Shown: positions 44,199 through 57,877 of the stretch, piece by piece
Numbering within the stretch: position 1 is the stretch's first letter
Layout of the letters: the number at the start of each line of letters is the position of its first letter
The notes under the pieces: generated by a model
The model's input: only the letters and a program-made list of their open reading frames with translations
What the model was told of the DNA's origin: nothing
The model's database searches: none
Program-made: the position numbers and the translations under genes
Source of the DNA: Heracleum sosnowskyi
Taxonomy: Eukaryota > Streptophyta > Magnoliopsida > Apiales > Apiaceae
Direction: 5' to 3'
Assembly: GCA_030848705.1 (NCBI GenBank)
Contig: CM061243.1
Location: 8,953,044 to 9,017,043 of the forward strand
Length of the DNA: 64,000 nucleotides

Positions 44199-47100
44199 AT
44201 CTCCCCCAAATTGTGAGTAAGAAACTTAGGCACAATTTCATGTCTGATAACAAGCCTAACTTACATAAAAGGAATCATACTTTAGAGAAAATAACAGATG
44301 AACATTATGAACATGATTTGATTACAAATAGAAACTGATAGCTTACAGATGATCTTTTTGTTGCTGAACAGCTTCAGATTCCATTTGTTTTTCTAGATAA
44401 TCATCATAGATCTTCTTCTTTCTAGCTTCTTCCCTTCTGTTCATCTCTGAAATGGCTACCAGAATTTCATCCCTTGCAGTCAATTTTTCTAAGAGAGGAG
44501 AGTCTTCTAAATCTTCAACAGCAGTCCTCAGGGCACTTTCTACATAAGAGTCCAGGAATTCCATCCTTATTTTGCTTATCCCTCCATTTTTATTTCTGTA
44601 CTCCACCACATAAGGATTCAGCTTCACTTTGCATAGCCCTTTCTTTCTTAACTCTTTAGCCTTCTCTTCCATTTCTGCCCTCTCCTTTTATTTCTGAATT
44701 TTCTTCTCTTCATTCCACTTCCTTAGATCTTCTTGATAATCAGAGTGCATTTTAAAAAACCTGGCAATTTATATCTTCCACATTCTTTCTTCTTTTTCCT
44801 CAAAATTCAGCAAGGCATTGATCCTTTCAAGATCATAAATTGGAAAATATTGCCAGCTTCCAGTCTTCATCTCTTTCTCCCTTCCATTAGTGTATTTGAT
44901 CTCTAGATGATCTTGTTTCACTTTAACTTCAAAGATTCTTTGGGATCTCAGGAATGCTAGGGCTTCTTCATCATAGTCTTCATCTAGAGGAGGTACATTT
45001 AGCCCAACAACATTTGTGATCACTCCATTCCTCTTTGTTATCCTTGTTCTTTTGGCTACACTTTTGACTTTCCAGTGCTTCACTTGTGGTAGCTTTCTTG
45101 AACAAGGAGATTTAGTCTTTAGTGCCACATCATTTGGAAGTAGTCTTGATCTTTTCCCTTTAATCCACTGCAACACTCCACTAGCTGTGACTTTGTGGAA
45201 GTGTCTTTTTGATTTTAATGTTGTGGCTTTACTTTTCTTCTGTGGAAAATCAGTTTCAGAAGCCTTGGATCTAGATTTTGGAGGATCATTACCAACAGTA
45301 TCCACCATAGACTTAGAGTCTTGTTTTGTGATTAAGATACTGCTAGCAATGTCCTTGGCTTGCTGATTTCCACCTTTTGTCTTTTTAGTTTCTTTCTTTC
45401 TTTGAGTGTCCTTCTTGTCTTTGTCAGCATCTTTGGATCTTTTGGATGATTTGCTTCTGCTGCTTTCACTTTTCTCATCCTTATCACTCCTTTGTTGACT
45501 TCTTCTCCTGTTGCTCTTATCCTCATCATCCTTATCATCTTTCTTTTCATTTCTTGCTTTGATTGATTCATGTATTCTGCCATAAGTGAGAAATATTTGT
45601 AGAATTTGAATTATCTTTAGCTCTTCTGCAGTCCTGAACCCCCTCTTTGCTCTCAACATTTGAACCACTTGATTGATCTTGTCTTTGTTCTTCATTTCCA
45701 ATTGAGCAGGAATTATCAATTGATCAATGCAGTTTGCCTTTGTGATGCTTTGGAATAATATGGTTCTTGGATTTGAGATGACCTCAGGCAGCCTCAGAAA
45801 TTGATCTCTTTTTAGTTCATCATATAGCATCTTGGTGTTATCCCCTCTCCTTTCAATAAGCTCCAACAGTGTATCCAGTTCAGTATACTTCAAGTTATCT
45901 AGAGTTTCAAAGGACAAATGCCATATGCAATTGCCTTTGGAGACCATGAGTATCTCTCTCAGATGCATTTCTTTCACTTTCCTGATTACTACTGTAAGAT
46001 ATTTGATTTTTTCATTGAGCTTGTTTCTGTAGTCCAAGGTTTTACCTTGTACACTGATTTTTATGGCTTTTAGAAACTCCAGGAAGGCTTTATCATGATA
46101 GAGGTTTGAGTTGGCAACTTCTTGTAGCTTGGCTTCAGTGACAATATCAGCATGACTGGCTGAACATTTGATGTGACTTGAGGAGCAGTGACATCCATAG
46201 GCATAGTGCCAGGATAGAAGGTTGAAGTGGCAGTACTCTTCTGGCCATCTCTATTGGTGACAGAAACAGTAGAAAGGGTAAGAGGCCTTAGATCTTTTTC
46301 TGTGATTTTGCCCTTTAGCTTTTGCTTGGCTAATGTTCCCCCTTTCTTTTCCAGAATGATGCTTTCCTTTCCTTTCTCCCCCTTAGGCTTGGGATCATAC
46401 AAGATGTCTTGAGCTTCACCAGGATCAGGAAGATTCATGCTTCTCATCATTGATGTCATCATTTACTGCTGAACTAGCAAGGTATTGGAGGTTGTAGTGC
46501 TTTGATCATCCAGCTTTGAATTTATGAGCTGAAAATAATGAGAAATCCCCTAGTTTTCAGATTTTAACTCAGCCACCTCCCTTTCCAATCTATCAACCTT
46601 GGAGAAAAGTTGCTCAGACTTGAATGAGTTAAGAGACTGGTCCTTAATCTTGGAGAAGTCAAATTTTGTGATGCTTGAGATGGGAACCTCATCCACTAGC
46701 TTGTCACCATACTGATTTCTCCACATTACAGAAATCATGGAGTTGTAGTTGATATTGGATTGCACCTGATTCTCTAGCTTGGTAGACAGCTTCTTTAGGC
46801 TATCTGTGACTAAGGCTAGGGTGCACTCCATCTTGTTGACATTCTGAGCAATTTTATGCACTTCCTTGAGGATGCCATCTACCTTAGGAAAATCAGAAAG
46901 ATATGAGTTCCTGAGCCTGACCAAAGACTGGCCTGTCTCTTCCTTGATAGTTGAGATTTCTGATTGAAGACCATTCCCAAGGTAATGCAGAGCCTTCGGC
47001 TGACTTTTGTAAACCTCATTTACTGCATCAAAGACTTCTGTAGGAGAAAGATTCTTGGCATTTGACCCCAAGGAGGTAAGATATTCTTCTCTTAGAAAGG

Positions 47101-47203
47101 CTAATGCATACTTGAGCTTTATTGACCTTTTGGCATCCAACCAGGCATCCACATTGTCATCATGTTGAGCCTCATCTATTATCTTCTCCTTCTGTGCCTC
47201 AAC
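44199..47203 (-). pseudogene. Decayed post-pol ORF of the second Copia element, C-terminal portion
   Basis: Minus-strand frames 47152-46550, 46462-46070, 46037-44769 and 44672-44343 are consecutive pieces of one coding sequence separated by stops or shifts. Features visible are a coiled-coil-like first piece (ending KVDRLEREVAELKSEN), a very basic/acidic K/D/E/R/S stretch in the third (around KDDKDDEDKSNRRR), and a short conserved-looking tail (GSWQYFPIYDLERINALL, then YVESALRTAVEDLED). The position, directly before the polypurine tract, is the same as ORF3 of the young Copia, and the tail (ALRTAVEDLED) resembles SLRAAIYQTGEGD there. Sequence similarity is otherwise low, so this is another branch. 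The 1.7-kb-LTR Copia interrupts it at 47203. Confidence 0.7.
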
Positions 47204-48899
47204 TGTTGGATTTTATTGCATACGCGGAAGCATGGATAACAATTATTTATATATAAAACCCGTAAAACGGCATACGATTCATGGATAAAATTAACGAATC
47301 GATTACTAACCTTTAAAAGCGATCCATGGATGATGTAGAGAGGCTCCTAGCAGCTGCTCCTCAAGTATGAAGCACTCCACAAGTATCCACCAAGAGAAGA
47401 TTATTCGACAGAGAGAGAAAACGGCTGAGAGAGAGAATTTGGGTTGTCTCCCTTTTTCTTTTCTTATCAAATTAGGGTTAGAGGCAATAGGGTTTATAAT
47501 AGTATATTTATAGGCAAAATATTCAGCTGAATATTTGTCCTATAAAATATTATTATTATTAACCCTTTAATTAATTAATCTCATTAATCAATTAATTAAT
47601 AATTAAAACTCTTTTAATCATTAATTCTTTTTCTAAACTCTTTAGAAAATAATTCTCTCACTTAATTTAATTTCTTAAATTTAATTCTTAATTAATAATA
47701 TTAAGAACTCTTCTTATTTAATTTATAATAAATTAAATCATATTTAATTGATTATAAAAAATTCTAATCAAATATTTATTTCATAAATAAATAATGACTA
47801 GCCATTATTAATTAATTCATTCACTATCAAATCATTCTCTTTTATTGTGTGACCCTGTAGGTTCAATATTAAGCCGGTAGTAGAAATAAATAATAATAAA
47901 ACTATTTTATTATTATTTATATGAACTATTCTAATTTATTAAATACGATTAATAAATTAATCATATTTATTCTACATCGTGAGTGATACTTCTCAGCATA
48001 TCGCGACTATCCGGATAATATGAATTCACTGCTTAGAATACCAAGAACCTATTCAGTGACTAGTTACCGTACAATAAATTCCTTCTACCCTGCAATGTCC
48101 CGATTAAATACAAGGCATGGATCTCGTGTCAAGCCTATCTAATATAATCATATTCTTTCCTATTCACTATGTCTAGTTCCGATTAATGCAAATTAGAAAC
48201 TTCTCTCTAATTTCATTCACTCTGGCCAGAGATTCCTGAACTAGCATAAATGGAATAGCATAGTACATTCTCTTCCTTCACTGGAAGGGGCAGATCCTTT
48301 ATTGATCATTCACTATCTTCGTGCACAAATTCCTATACCCAGAAGAGCACTAATTATTGTCCCTCGAGACTAAGAGCTAAACCAAAGTATAGTTCAGTGT
48401 ACACAAGATGACTATGATGATCTCAAGTCAAAGGACACTTGTACAACCATCACTATATGAACAACTACTGACACATGAGTGAACTCCATTAGTTGTTCAA
48501 CTGATCGAGTCATGTTCAGTGAACTTATTCCTAATAAGCACCTACATACTAGCTATAGTGTCACCACAAAAATGCCTATGAGAACAGACATCCTTCATAG
48601 TGAAGCAAACATAGTATGTACCGATCTTTACGGATAAATAAACTATCAATTAATTATCCTACGACCAGGAACTATTTAAGTTTAGAGTTATCATCTTTAA
48701 GGTCTCATTATTATGATCTCATCATAATCCATTAAAGCTTTACTCTAAACTATGGATCATCTAATTTAAACACTTTAAATAGATAAAGGCCGTTATAAAA
48801 CATATTACCATTTTATTAAATTAAACAAACTTAAATCAGATTGAACAAAGTATCCCCTAACTCATCATCCATGATTGGATTTAGGACACACGTCTTTCA
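47204..48899 (-). repeat. 3' LTR of the 1.7-kb-LTR Copia
   Basis: The polypurine tract AAATGGGAGAT (minus, 48910-48900) lies directly inside. It is very rich in TTAATTAATTAAT words around 47560-47700. Confidence 0.92.
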
Positions 48900-51800
48900 A
48901 TCTCCCATTTGTACTAAAACCAATCACCTTGGTATCTTATACACAACTTCTCCTAATAGAGAAAAAAACGATTTTCAATAACGGTTTGGTAAATGGTCTT
49001 TACTATGTTGTTATGGGTGTCAAGTCAATATTGACTTAAACATCTCTACTTTCAACGATCTCATATATCATATGAAAGTGCCGCAACTTGGATCTTGAAT
49101 CCCTGATTAAACCTAGGTTCCATAGCCTGCGCTACTACCATATGTTGTACCGATACAACAATATAAATCCTATGCTAGAAACCATGTCTAACCAGCGAAA
49201 ACATGTTTCTCTATCCAAAGAACCTCCTTTGCAGATTCACTTATAGCCATATACATAAAGTGTTTCCACTACGGAATCAGTTATCTTAAACTGCTTGGAA
49301 TTCTTCCAACAAACCGCTCATCTATTCAGAATTAAAACTTATTCTTGACATGGATTCCCTATCACTTTTGTCCTAAGAAAATCATAGTGTTTATAACACT
49401 CGATTTTCATTTTGGACCCACCATAATCAAGAAAGATGTCCTTAACCCTTCCAAAGTATTTAAGGACGGTCTTCCAGCTTACTATCTCGCTTCTTAAGGA
49501 TTAGACTGGTGTTCGCTTATCTCTCCTAGTGAATTAGCGATCATCAAGTCTTGTACAGTACATCCGGTATTTGATAGATCTTTTTGCCGAAACATAATGA
49601 ATCTTACTCATACGTCCTTTCTCCTCAGATGTCGAAGAAAGACACTATCTTGGAGAAAGTAACTCCGTGACTTGACAATTCAAGTAACTTCTTAGAGTTA
49701 TTTATGCTAAACATCTTGGCATATAAATGATGTACACACTTTGGGTTTAGCCCAACACTTGGTTTATCCTATAAATTCTCATTCCTATATCATAGAAAGC
49801 CATTCCCAACTCCTTTATAGAGAATATGCTAGATAACCACACTTTGACTAATTTTAGCATCGATACATCATTCCTTATCATAAGTATGTCATCCACATAC
49901 ATTATTAGGAATGTCATCATGCTCCCACTAACCTTCTTGTAGATCCATGATCCATCATTGTCTTTGATAAAATCAAACTATTTGATTGTCTCATCAAAAT
50001 AGATGTTCGATCATTGAGAAGCTTGCTTCAATCCATAAATGGATTGTCGTGGCTATTAGACCATAGATTTGATACTCATGGCAATAAATCCCTCTAATTG
50101 TGTCAACTACACATCCTCTTCAATTTTCCTATCGATGAGGGTCGACCGTTCGACCATTATTAGATATTATAGTCATTACTAGCCGCATTACAAACAAAAT
50201 CCGAATAGACTTGAGCACTACTTCATGTGAATTTTTTTCATCAAAGTCAATCTCTTTGCTTTGATTGAATCCTTTCACAATAAGCAAGGACTTATAGGTC
50301 TTTACCCAGCCAATCACTCTAATCTCCCTTTTATAGACTCACTTGCATCCTTCTGGTTATGACACCTTTAGGTCCTCAACCATAGTCCGTACTTGGTTGA
50401 TGTACATGGAATCTATATCGGATTTTATGGTACTATGCCATTTCTCCGAGTCATAACTCATAGCTTTAGCATAGGTCATAAGGTCATTATCATATAATTG
50501 ACACCTCATTGTCATTCTTGATGACAAGGCAGTCAAACTCTCAGGTTGGTGATAAAATATAAAGACCTATACCTAAGCTAACCTACAAAATATTATCTTG
50601 TCTGAAAATGTTCTTCCTATAGAACCTTTGTAATTTGTGGTGTTTGAACTTAGTTAAGTTCAACCTTCCTCCCACTGAACCCTTCTAGAATGAACAATTC
50701 CTCTAAGCAGACAGTATGTCATACACACTATATTCAGTAGAATATTCAACCGACATCCTTGACTATCATTAGGATATCTCACAAACTTACATTTTGGATC
50801 TACCATCTAGCTTATCAAATTAAACATTTTGACATAAGCTAGACATCCCAAATCTTAACAAGTTTAAGACTTGTGTTCTTTGCACTACATATCTCATATG
50901 ACAACTTAGGAACATATTAAGAAGATACTATATTCAGCAGATATACTGATATTTATAAAATTCAACTCTAAACATATATTAGAAGATCAATTTAGCTTAA
51001 CATGAACCGAACGATGTCTAACAAAGTTCGTTCGCTCCTTCATACATTCCATCTACCTGTAGAATCTCAGGATCTGTCCAATGTGAAGCTTTAAACTTAA
51101 GATTTGAGATAACCTCAAAACACTCACTCAAGTGTATATCTCTTTGATCTTATCAAAGAGTCCCAACACTTGTTGCTTTGTTTTGTATTTCATTATTATT
51201 CATTTTGAATCACTCCAAAAGATTCGAATTTGTATTGTACCAAATACATATACCTGAATCCGGATCATATCTGTGAATTATAATAAAGCGTGTGAATCCT
51301 TTTCTGTCACGTGTTGTCACTGGTGCACATACAATTATGTGTACTAATTTTAACACTTTTGTAGCTCATTATCTCTCTATTTCAAGAAAATAGAGATATA
51401 GTGGTCTTTCTAGTGAGACGAGTTTCGCATGCATAATGTGATTCAATAATCATATGGTTCTTGTAACCCATCACCATGCAATAAGTGTATACTCTTCTCA
51501 CTCGTGCAACCAAGCCTACAGTTCTTTGGATTTCCATTACCTCTATTCCATAGTCCCTATTTCAAAATGAGAAGTTTTAGTCCCTCTAAACTTAACCAAT
51601 TCTTCAACTCTACAAGACAAATCTTGTAGTTGATCTTCCAATAACCTCATTAGTTTAGCGGCTGCAAACCTTTTTTCTATTAGAGTCAAACTTAGCCTTT
51701 GACTAATTATGCTATCACTCACTAACAAACTTCTTCTTGATGGTATGGTTCATCTCCCACTAATTGATTTCAGAACCATTACCAGTCTGAAGAACAGAGC

Positions 51801-53500
51801 TCTCTAAGAAGGAAATACATCTCAACAATATTTAAAATGAAGTAGATTTCAGACAATCTGATATCGAACCTTTTCATGTAAGAGTTCACAACCAATTTGC
51901 GAGTTCGTATCCGAAAGCTACTTCAAGATCATATCTCGACTTAGCTTTCATCTATGACAAAATCAACCTACCCTAGACGATTAATCAAATTGATTGTCTT
52001 GAGTCTATGATTATTTATAGATCAACCCTCAGCATAACTATTATAGAATAGCTCATTCGATATCCTATATTGAATCGCCTTATTTATCACATTCTACAAC
52101 TCTTATAGAAGCAACAAGGTAGCCCTGAGTGTCCTTGTGCTCATATTGTTTGCACAGTCATAAGCTTATAGACATCAGTTTGGTTTACTTTGCAATATTT
52201 GCATTATTAGACCTCTTGCACCTAGTCTCATACACATCTCCATGTGCATCATAAATAAGACATTTTGTATTAGCGAGTTAAGCATTAAGTCTAACTTTTC
52301 ATTCTTGAGAACATTTCTCAAGTTTCAAAGTTCATCAGCATATTCGGGATAAGTCAACGTGTTATTCTACTACGATGTGTGATAGTGCAGAAATTAAAGT
52401 ATATATATAATTCTATAAGTGAATACACATAACTACTAAGTAAATATTCAATTTTATTCTTATAACACCATATGAATCGGGTACTTATTCATTGGTGGCT
52501 CCCACTATTTTATTTAAGTTATACAACCCTCTATATGTATAACTAAACATTCATAATGTTAGTGAGAATAAGGATCCTATTTTCCATCACATCACCTCGG
52601 TTGTGGCACGAAACACAATGTGATGTTCCATAGGAAGACAACTCTTGTCAACTACATCTCATGTTATTCCTTATTATCTTTTAGCCTCTTGAATCATTGA
52701 GTCTCGGCTGTGGCACGACTCACTCAATATTCTAAGTCAAGTCAAACCCAACATCTTGCATAATTAAATTAGAATTCCAAAAGCCCACGGTTGTAGCACG
52801 TAACGACAATTGGAACCTAATTTATCATACACATCTCATGTGATAGACAAGCATATCTTAATCTCAAAACAAAGCCCTCGGCTGTAGCACGAAACGACAA
52901 TGTCTCAATTTAAGAACTCTACTTGTTATTATGTTGGAAGGCTATGAGCCTATGACCGACACAAGCCCGTAGTGTCATTGGTCATTTACTACTTGATATA
53001 AATTTTAATTAAGAGGGATTATATTATGTTGCAACCATAATCATATTACTTGTAGATTCTCTTTTTCTTGAGCAAACTACTATTATGATATTTAAATAAA
53101 AAATTCCCAGTGTGTTGGAGGGGTCACATCAGTCCCGCTTAAAACCAACGGCCTAGACAAAATTTTCCATCTTCAACATCAAAAGAGTATTTCACTCAAT
53201 GTTTCATAAAAACAAAAATCTCATGGTTGTGCTCATAATATTCTTAGTTAGGTTATAAAACATCTTTAACTAACCTAGAGCGTCTAACGCGAATCCTATA
53301 TTCATTGTGTTCGCCTAAATCTATCATCGCATGTCAAATTTAAACATACATCGCATGTATAAACATCAATAAACTCATTTTTAGTCATATTATAACATGT
53401 AGCGCAATAATAAATAATGTACGAATTATTGCATGCATTTAATATTATCAAATAAGGCATCAAATACACTATAAAGGCTATAATCAATTTAAAATACATT
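48900..53500 (-). pseudogene. pol: Degenerate Copia gag-pol
   Basis: Stops occur everywhere, yet RT traces can be read on the minus strand: FLIMYVDDILMI around 49925-49870, and a piece at 50317-50129 with IVKGFNQSKEIDFDE...LKSIRILF, which matches the Copia RT region before the catalytic YVDD. The plus-strand text around 49935-50040 also corresponds to the RT segment just upstream of YVDD. A four-copy motif (see 52596-52900) lies in the distal part. No intact protein is possible. Confidence 0.75.
52596..52905. repeat. Four dispersed copies of a GGCTGTGGCACG motif
   Basis: Copies are at about 52597, 52701, 52783 and 52874 (CTCGGTTGTGGCACGAAAC, TCTCGGCTGTGGCACGACTC, CACGGTTGTAGCACGTAAC, CTCGGCTGTAGCACGAAAC). 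They are spaced 82-105 bp apart with different sequence between. Confidence 0.85.
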
Positions 53501-53636
53501 TCTTGAAAATTTTAATTAATCCCAGCAGGTGAGTCTCGAAAAAACGAATCCAACGGTACCTTACACGCCTCAATCGGAGTTCGGATGTGTTCAAACGAGC
53601 CAAAACAAATTTCAGCGCGCGACCTGCCATCATGCT

Positions 53637-53728
53637 GACGTCAGCTGATGACGTCACGCTGACGTCACTGTTGACCAAGACTATTGACGTCATGTTGACA
53701 TCATCTGATGACGTCACGCTGACGTCAC
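53637..53728. promoter_or_regulatory. Cluster of six TGACGTCA palindromes in the Copia leader
   Basis: Exact TGACGTCA lies at 53637, 53650, 53661, 53686, 53710 and 53721. Near-matches (TGACATCA at 53698 and 53743, TGATGTCA at about 53756) flank them. TGACGTCA is the classical core for plant bZIP (TGA/C-box) factors. The cluster is about 400-500 nt downstream of the 5' LTR on the element's strand. Whether it acts as an enhancer is an inference. A coding origin for gag repeats is possible, since a minus-strand frame (53738-53484) reads repeated DVSVTSS here. Confidence 0.6.
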
Positions 53729-54111
53729 CTGCTGACACCCACTGACATCACTGATGATGTCACTGCTGACACAATCGCTGACATGTCGTACAGTCAGCGT
53801 CGTGGACCAATCAGATTGCGCCACGTGTCAGATTATATCAATAATCAGAAAACTATTTTTCCAGTCCGAATTAATCATAAAAAATTCAAGAAAAATACTT
53901 TCCGGGCTCAAACAATTTCGAAAAAAATATATAAATTTCCAGAAAAATATGAGGAACCCAGATCTGTAGAAATAAAATTATTAAAAATTGATTTTCGATT
54001 TAATTCATAATTAAATCAATAAAGCCCCCAAAATCATAAAAATAATTTAAAAATTCATACATGCATAAAAAATTCTGAAATTTTTATCAAGAATCTATAT
54101 GCATACAACCT

Positions 54112-54124
54112 GGCTCTGATACCA
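54112..54124 (-). promoter_or_regulatory. Primer-binding site (initiator-Met tRNA) of the 1.7-kb-LTR Copia
   Basis: Minus-strand TGGTATCAGAGCC is separated from the 5' LTR by one base. Confidence 0.92.
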
Positions 54125-54125
54125 C

Positions 54126-55806
54126 TGTTGAATTTTATTGCATACGCGGAATCATGGATAACAATTATTTATATATAAAACCCGTAAAACGGCATACGAT
54201 TCATGGATAAAATTAACGAATTGATTACTAACCTTTAAAAGCGATCCATGGATGATGTAGAGAGGCTCCTAGCAGCTGCTCCTCAAGTGTGAAACACTCC
54301 ACAAGTATCCACCAAGAGAAGATTATTCGACAGAGATAGAAAACGGCTGAGAGAGAGAATTTGGGTTGCCTCCCTTTTTCTTTTCTTATCAAATTAGGGT
54401 TAGAGGCAATAGGGTTTATAATAGTATATTTATAGGCAAAATATTCAACTGAATATTTGTCCTATAAAATATTATTATTATTAACCCTTTAATTAATTAA
54501 TCTCATTAATCAATTAATTAATATTTAAAACTCTTTTAATCATTAATTCTTTTTCTAAACTATTTAGAAAATAATTCTCTCACTTAATTTAATTTCTTAA
54601 ATTAAATTCTTAATTAATAATATTAAGAACTCTTCTTATTTAATTTATAATAAATTAAATCATATTTAATTGATTATAAAAAATTCTAATCAAATATTTA
54701 TTTCATAAATAAATAATGACTATCCATTATTAATTAATTCCTTCGCTAGCAAATCATTCTCTTTTATGGTGTGACCCTGTAGGTTCAATATTAAGCTGGT
54801 AGTAGAAATAAATAATAATAAACTATTTTATTATTATTTATATGAATTCTTCTAATTTATTAAATACGATTAATAAATTAATCATATTTATTCTACATCG
54901 TGAGTGATACTTCTCAGCATATCGCGACTATCCGGATAATATGAATTCACTGCTTAGAATACCAAGAACCTATTCAGTGACTAGTTACCGTACAATGAAT
55001 TCCTTCTACCCTGCAATGTTCCGATTAAATACAAGGCATGAATCTCGTGTCAAGCCTATCTAATTTAATCATATGCTTTCCTATTCACTATGCCTAGTTC
55101 CGATTAATGCAAATTAGAAACTTATTTCTAATTTCATTCACTCTGGCCAGAGATTCCTGAACTAGCATAAATGTAATAGCATAGGACATTCTCTTCCTTC
55201 ACTAGAAGAGAATTCCTTCTACTCTTCGTGCACAAATTCCTATACCCAGAAGAGCACTAATTATTGTCCCTCGAGACTAAGAGCTAAACCAAAGTACAGT
55301 TCAGTGTACACAAGATGACTATGATGATCTCAAGTCAAAGGACACTTGTACAACCATCACTATATGAACAACTACTGACACATGAGTGAACTCCATTAGT
55401 TGTTCAACTGATCGAGTCATGTTCAGTGAACTTATTCCTAATAAGCACCTACATACTAGCTATAGTGTCACCACACAAATGCCTATGAGAACAGACATCC
55501 TTCATAGTGAAGCAAACATAGTATGTACCGATCTTTGCGGATAAATAAACTACCAATTAATTATCCTACGACCAGGAACTATTTAAGTTTAGAGTTATCA
55601 TCTTTAAGGTCTCATTATCATGATCTCATCATAATCCATTAAAGCTTTACTCTAAACTATGGATCATCTAATTTCAACACTTTAAATAGATAAAGGCCGT
55701 TATAAAACATATTACCATTTTATTAAATTAAACAAACTTGAATCAGATTGAACAAAGTATCTCCTAATTCATCATCTATGATTGGATTTAGGACACACAT
55801 CTTTCA
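54126..55806 (-). repeat. 5' LTR of the 1.7-kb-LTR Copia
   Basis: It is the right copy, followed by the target duplication TCAAC at 55807-55811. Around 55200 a stretch of the other copy (GGGGCAGATCCTTTATTGAT) is replaced by a shorter unrelated patch. Confidence 0.92.
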
Positions 55807-55811
55807 TCAAC

Positions 55812-56571
55812 ATCCTCCTTATGACATAAAAGAATTGCTTCATAATCTTTATTTGGAAGGCCAGCTGTGAGGAGATATTGGGCAATTTTTGAGAACTCAT
55901 GAATATGTGCCACATGTAAGCTTTGGAGTGCTTCTTCTGTCAATTGAATGGGCACAAAGGATGATCCTGAAGGCCTGTCATGTTGCACAGACTTCAGCCA
56001 TTGAGACATTGTGGACCGAGCCAAGTGAGAGCTAGTGCTAGGCACTTCTGTCACAGATGAGGGTTCTGTAACAGGGATGAAGGTTGTTTGAGTCTCCTCC
56101 AGCCTTGGAATGGCTGTAGAGTATGATGATGTCTCCATTGAAATTGGATGATTTACAGCATCATCTCTATTTACCTATGAAGGCAATTCCAAATCCCTAA
56201 GGATTGGAGAAGTAGGCACAGAGTCTCCAATAAAACTGGTGAATCTTCTATGTTTGTGTTGGTGTCATTAGAATATGCCCCAACATGCATTTCCTGACCA
56301 ACATAATGGGGGTCCTGGGTGGTGAGCACAGTGTCAAGCACCATGTCACTTGAAAGGGGCTCATTCACAGAATCAAATAGTGAATGATCAAGTGTAGGAT
56401 TGTCATTAGAATGACTTTCCTTTAGAGAATAAATTTGTGCTTTTGGAGATTCTAAAAGAGAAGATGAGTTTAGATTTGATTTTGGAAACTCCCCCTGAGA
56501 AATAGGAGGAGTTTCAATATTGATGTGCTCTCCACTCTGTGTAGTTCCACCCTGTTGTTCACTGGTAAGGC
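55812..56571 (-). pseudogene. Decayed post-pol ORF of the second Copia, N-proximal portion
   Basis: This is the continuation of the coding sequence at 44199-47203 on the other side of the inserted Copia. The first minus-strand piece (from ATG 56138) contains SQWLKSVQHDRPSGSSFVPI and LTAGLPNKDYEAILLCHKED, and runs to the target duplication. A second piece, 56368-56171, lies upstream in another frame. Further upstream the text is still S/E/N-rich coding-like, but it is cut at 56571 by the next LTR. Pol and gag of this element are not in the window. Confidence 0.7.
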
Positions 56572-57877
56572 TGTCGCGTGCCTATCAAATTATAATATCT
56601 AACTAATCCTTCTAACTGTGTAGCAGGGTAAGTCAGAGTCGATCCCACAGAGACAAACGTATCAATCACTAGTTGTTTCTGATTTAATTCGGCTAAGCAA
56701 GTATCACAATAAATATTGAGAATTTATTAAACTAATCTTATACTAAAGCGAATTGTGTTTATATTAAATCAAATATTAAAAACATCCAGAATTAAGTATC
56801 CCCACTAGCATGAATTAATGCAATCGTGAATTCCCTCCCCAATTAATCAGATAAACTACTCAAAAGGAAAGATGCGCCCTATAAATACCAAAAACCCCTC
56901 TCAGGTATTAATGGCTTCTCTTAAAATACAATCAAACCTATTCTCATGGTATCATGTAATTTAGAGACATTAATCACGGCACCCTAATTTCCTAACAATC
57001 CATTCTACCTATTCTCATGGAGAATTTCATGTTCTTATTGGATAAATCACAACCATCTAATTCCAACTCTCGTTTATAATTAGATATTGGTTCAAACAAC
57101 ACATAATCACATCTGATTTGCAATTGTTAATTTAAACAACTCAATAAGCAAGAGCAATTAAACAATTAAATTGGGGGAATTAGGAAATTCACACATCAAT
57201 CATAACTAGGGTTCAACTTAACCCTAGATTAATAATCTACTCACTCATAATTGAATTAACTAAACAAGAGATATATGAATTGTAAGATGAACACATAATT
57301 ATAAGGAATAGAGATGAACCTTTAATCTTCTATCTTCAAAGATAATAAAAGTTCTCAGAAAAATCTCCCCAAAAGAAAGTGTTTACAAAGTTGTGTGTAT
57401 CGTAAAATTCTTCTCCTAAAAAACCTGGTCCTTCTTTTTTATATAAAAGTATTTTGATGATTTAATTAATTATACCAATAATTCTTCTAAGCCGAGTAGG
57501 ATTCTCTACTAAAATTCGCAGTTGTCTGATCTCTACAGTTTCTGGGCTTCTCCAGTTGGATTTTGCTTACTGGACCATCTCAGAATTAAAGAGAATTCCA
57601 CAAGCTTCGCGTGGGCTGTAAGATCATCGAAAACGGACTTCTGAAACTCAAGATACGGCCCAAACAATGTAAGGAACCCGCGTAGCCCAATAATTCCGAA
57701 TTTTCTTCTAATTAAGCTCCAAATAGCCCTTTTTATTCAAATCCTTCCAAATTTAGAACTTCCTTATATCCTACAATAAAACACCAAAATCTATCAAATA
57801 AATATCCAAATCAATGCAAAACACAATAAATATGAGAATAAAGTCATCTAAAATATATATAAAAATATATTCTATCA
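56572..57877 (-). repeat. 3' LTR of a further LTR retrotransposon (probably Gypsy)
   Basis: It is 1306 bp, TGTCGCGTGCC...TTCTATCA on the plus strand, so TGATAGAA...GGCACGCGACA on the minus strand. Directly inside is a polypurine tract AGTGTGGGGATGTT (minus, 57891-57878). A TATATAAAA box on the minus strand lies near 57440, and a GTGGGATCGACTC word near the LTR end. The superfamily is inferred from the LTR-end style and the tract; no pol is present to prove it. Confidence 0.7.

Larger units (their letters stand above)
47204..55806 (-). mobile_element. Decayed Copia element with ~1.7 kb LTRs
   Basis: LTRs at 47204-48899 (1696 bp) and 54126-55806 (1681 bp) start TGTTGGATTT/TGTTGAATTT and end CTTTCA on the plus strand. 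The target duplication is TCAAC (47199-47203 and 55807-55811). The primer site and polypurine tract place it on the minus strand. By eye the LTRs differ at about 3%, with one replaced patch, so it is older than the first Copia. The 5.2-kb interior has no long frame. It interrupts the post-pol ORF of the second Copia. Confidence 0.92.
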
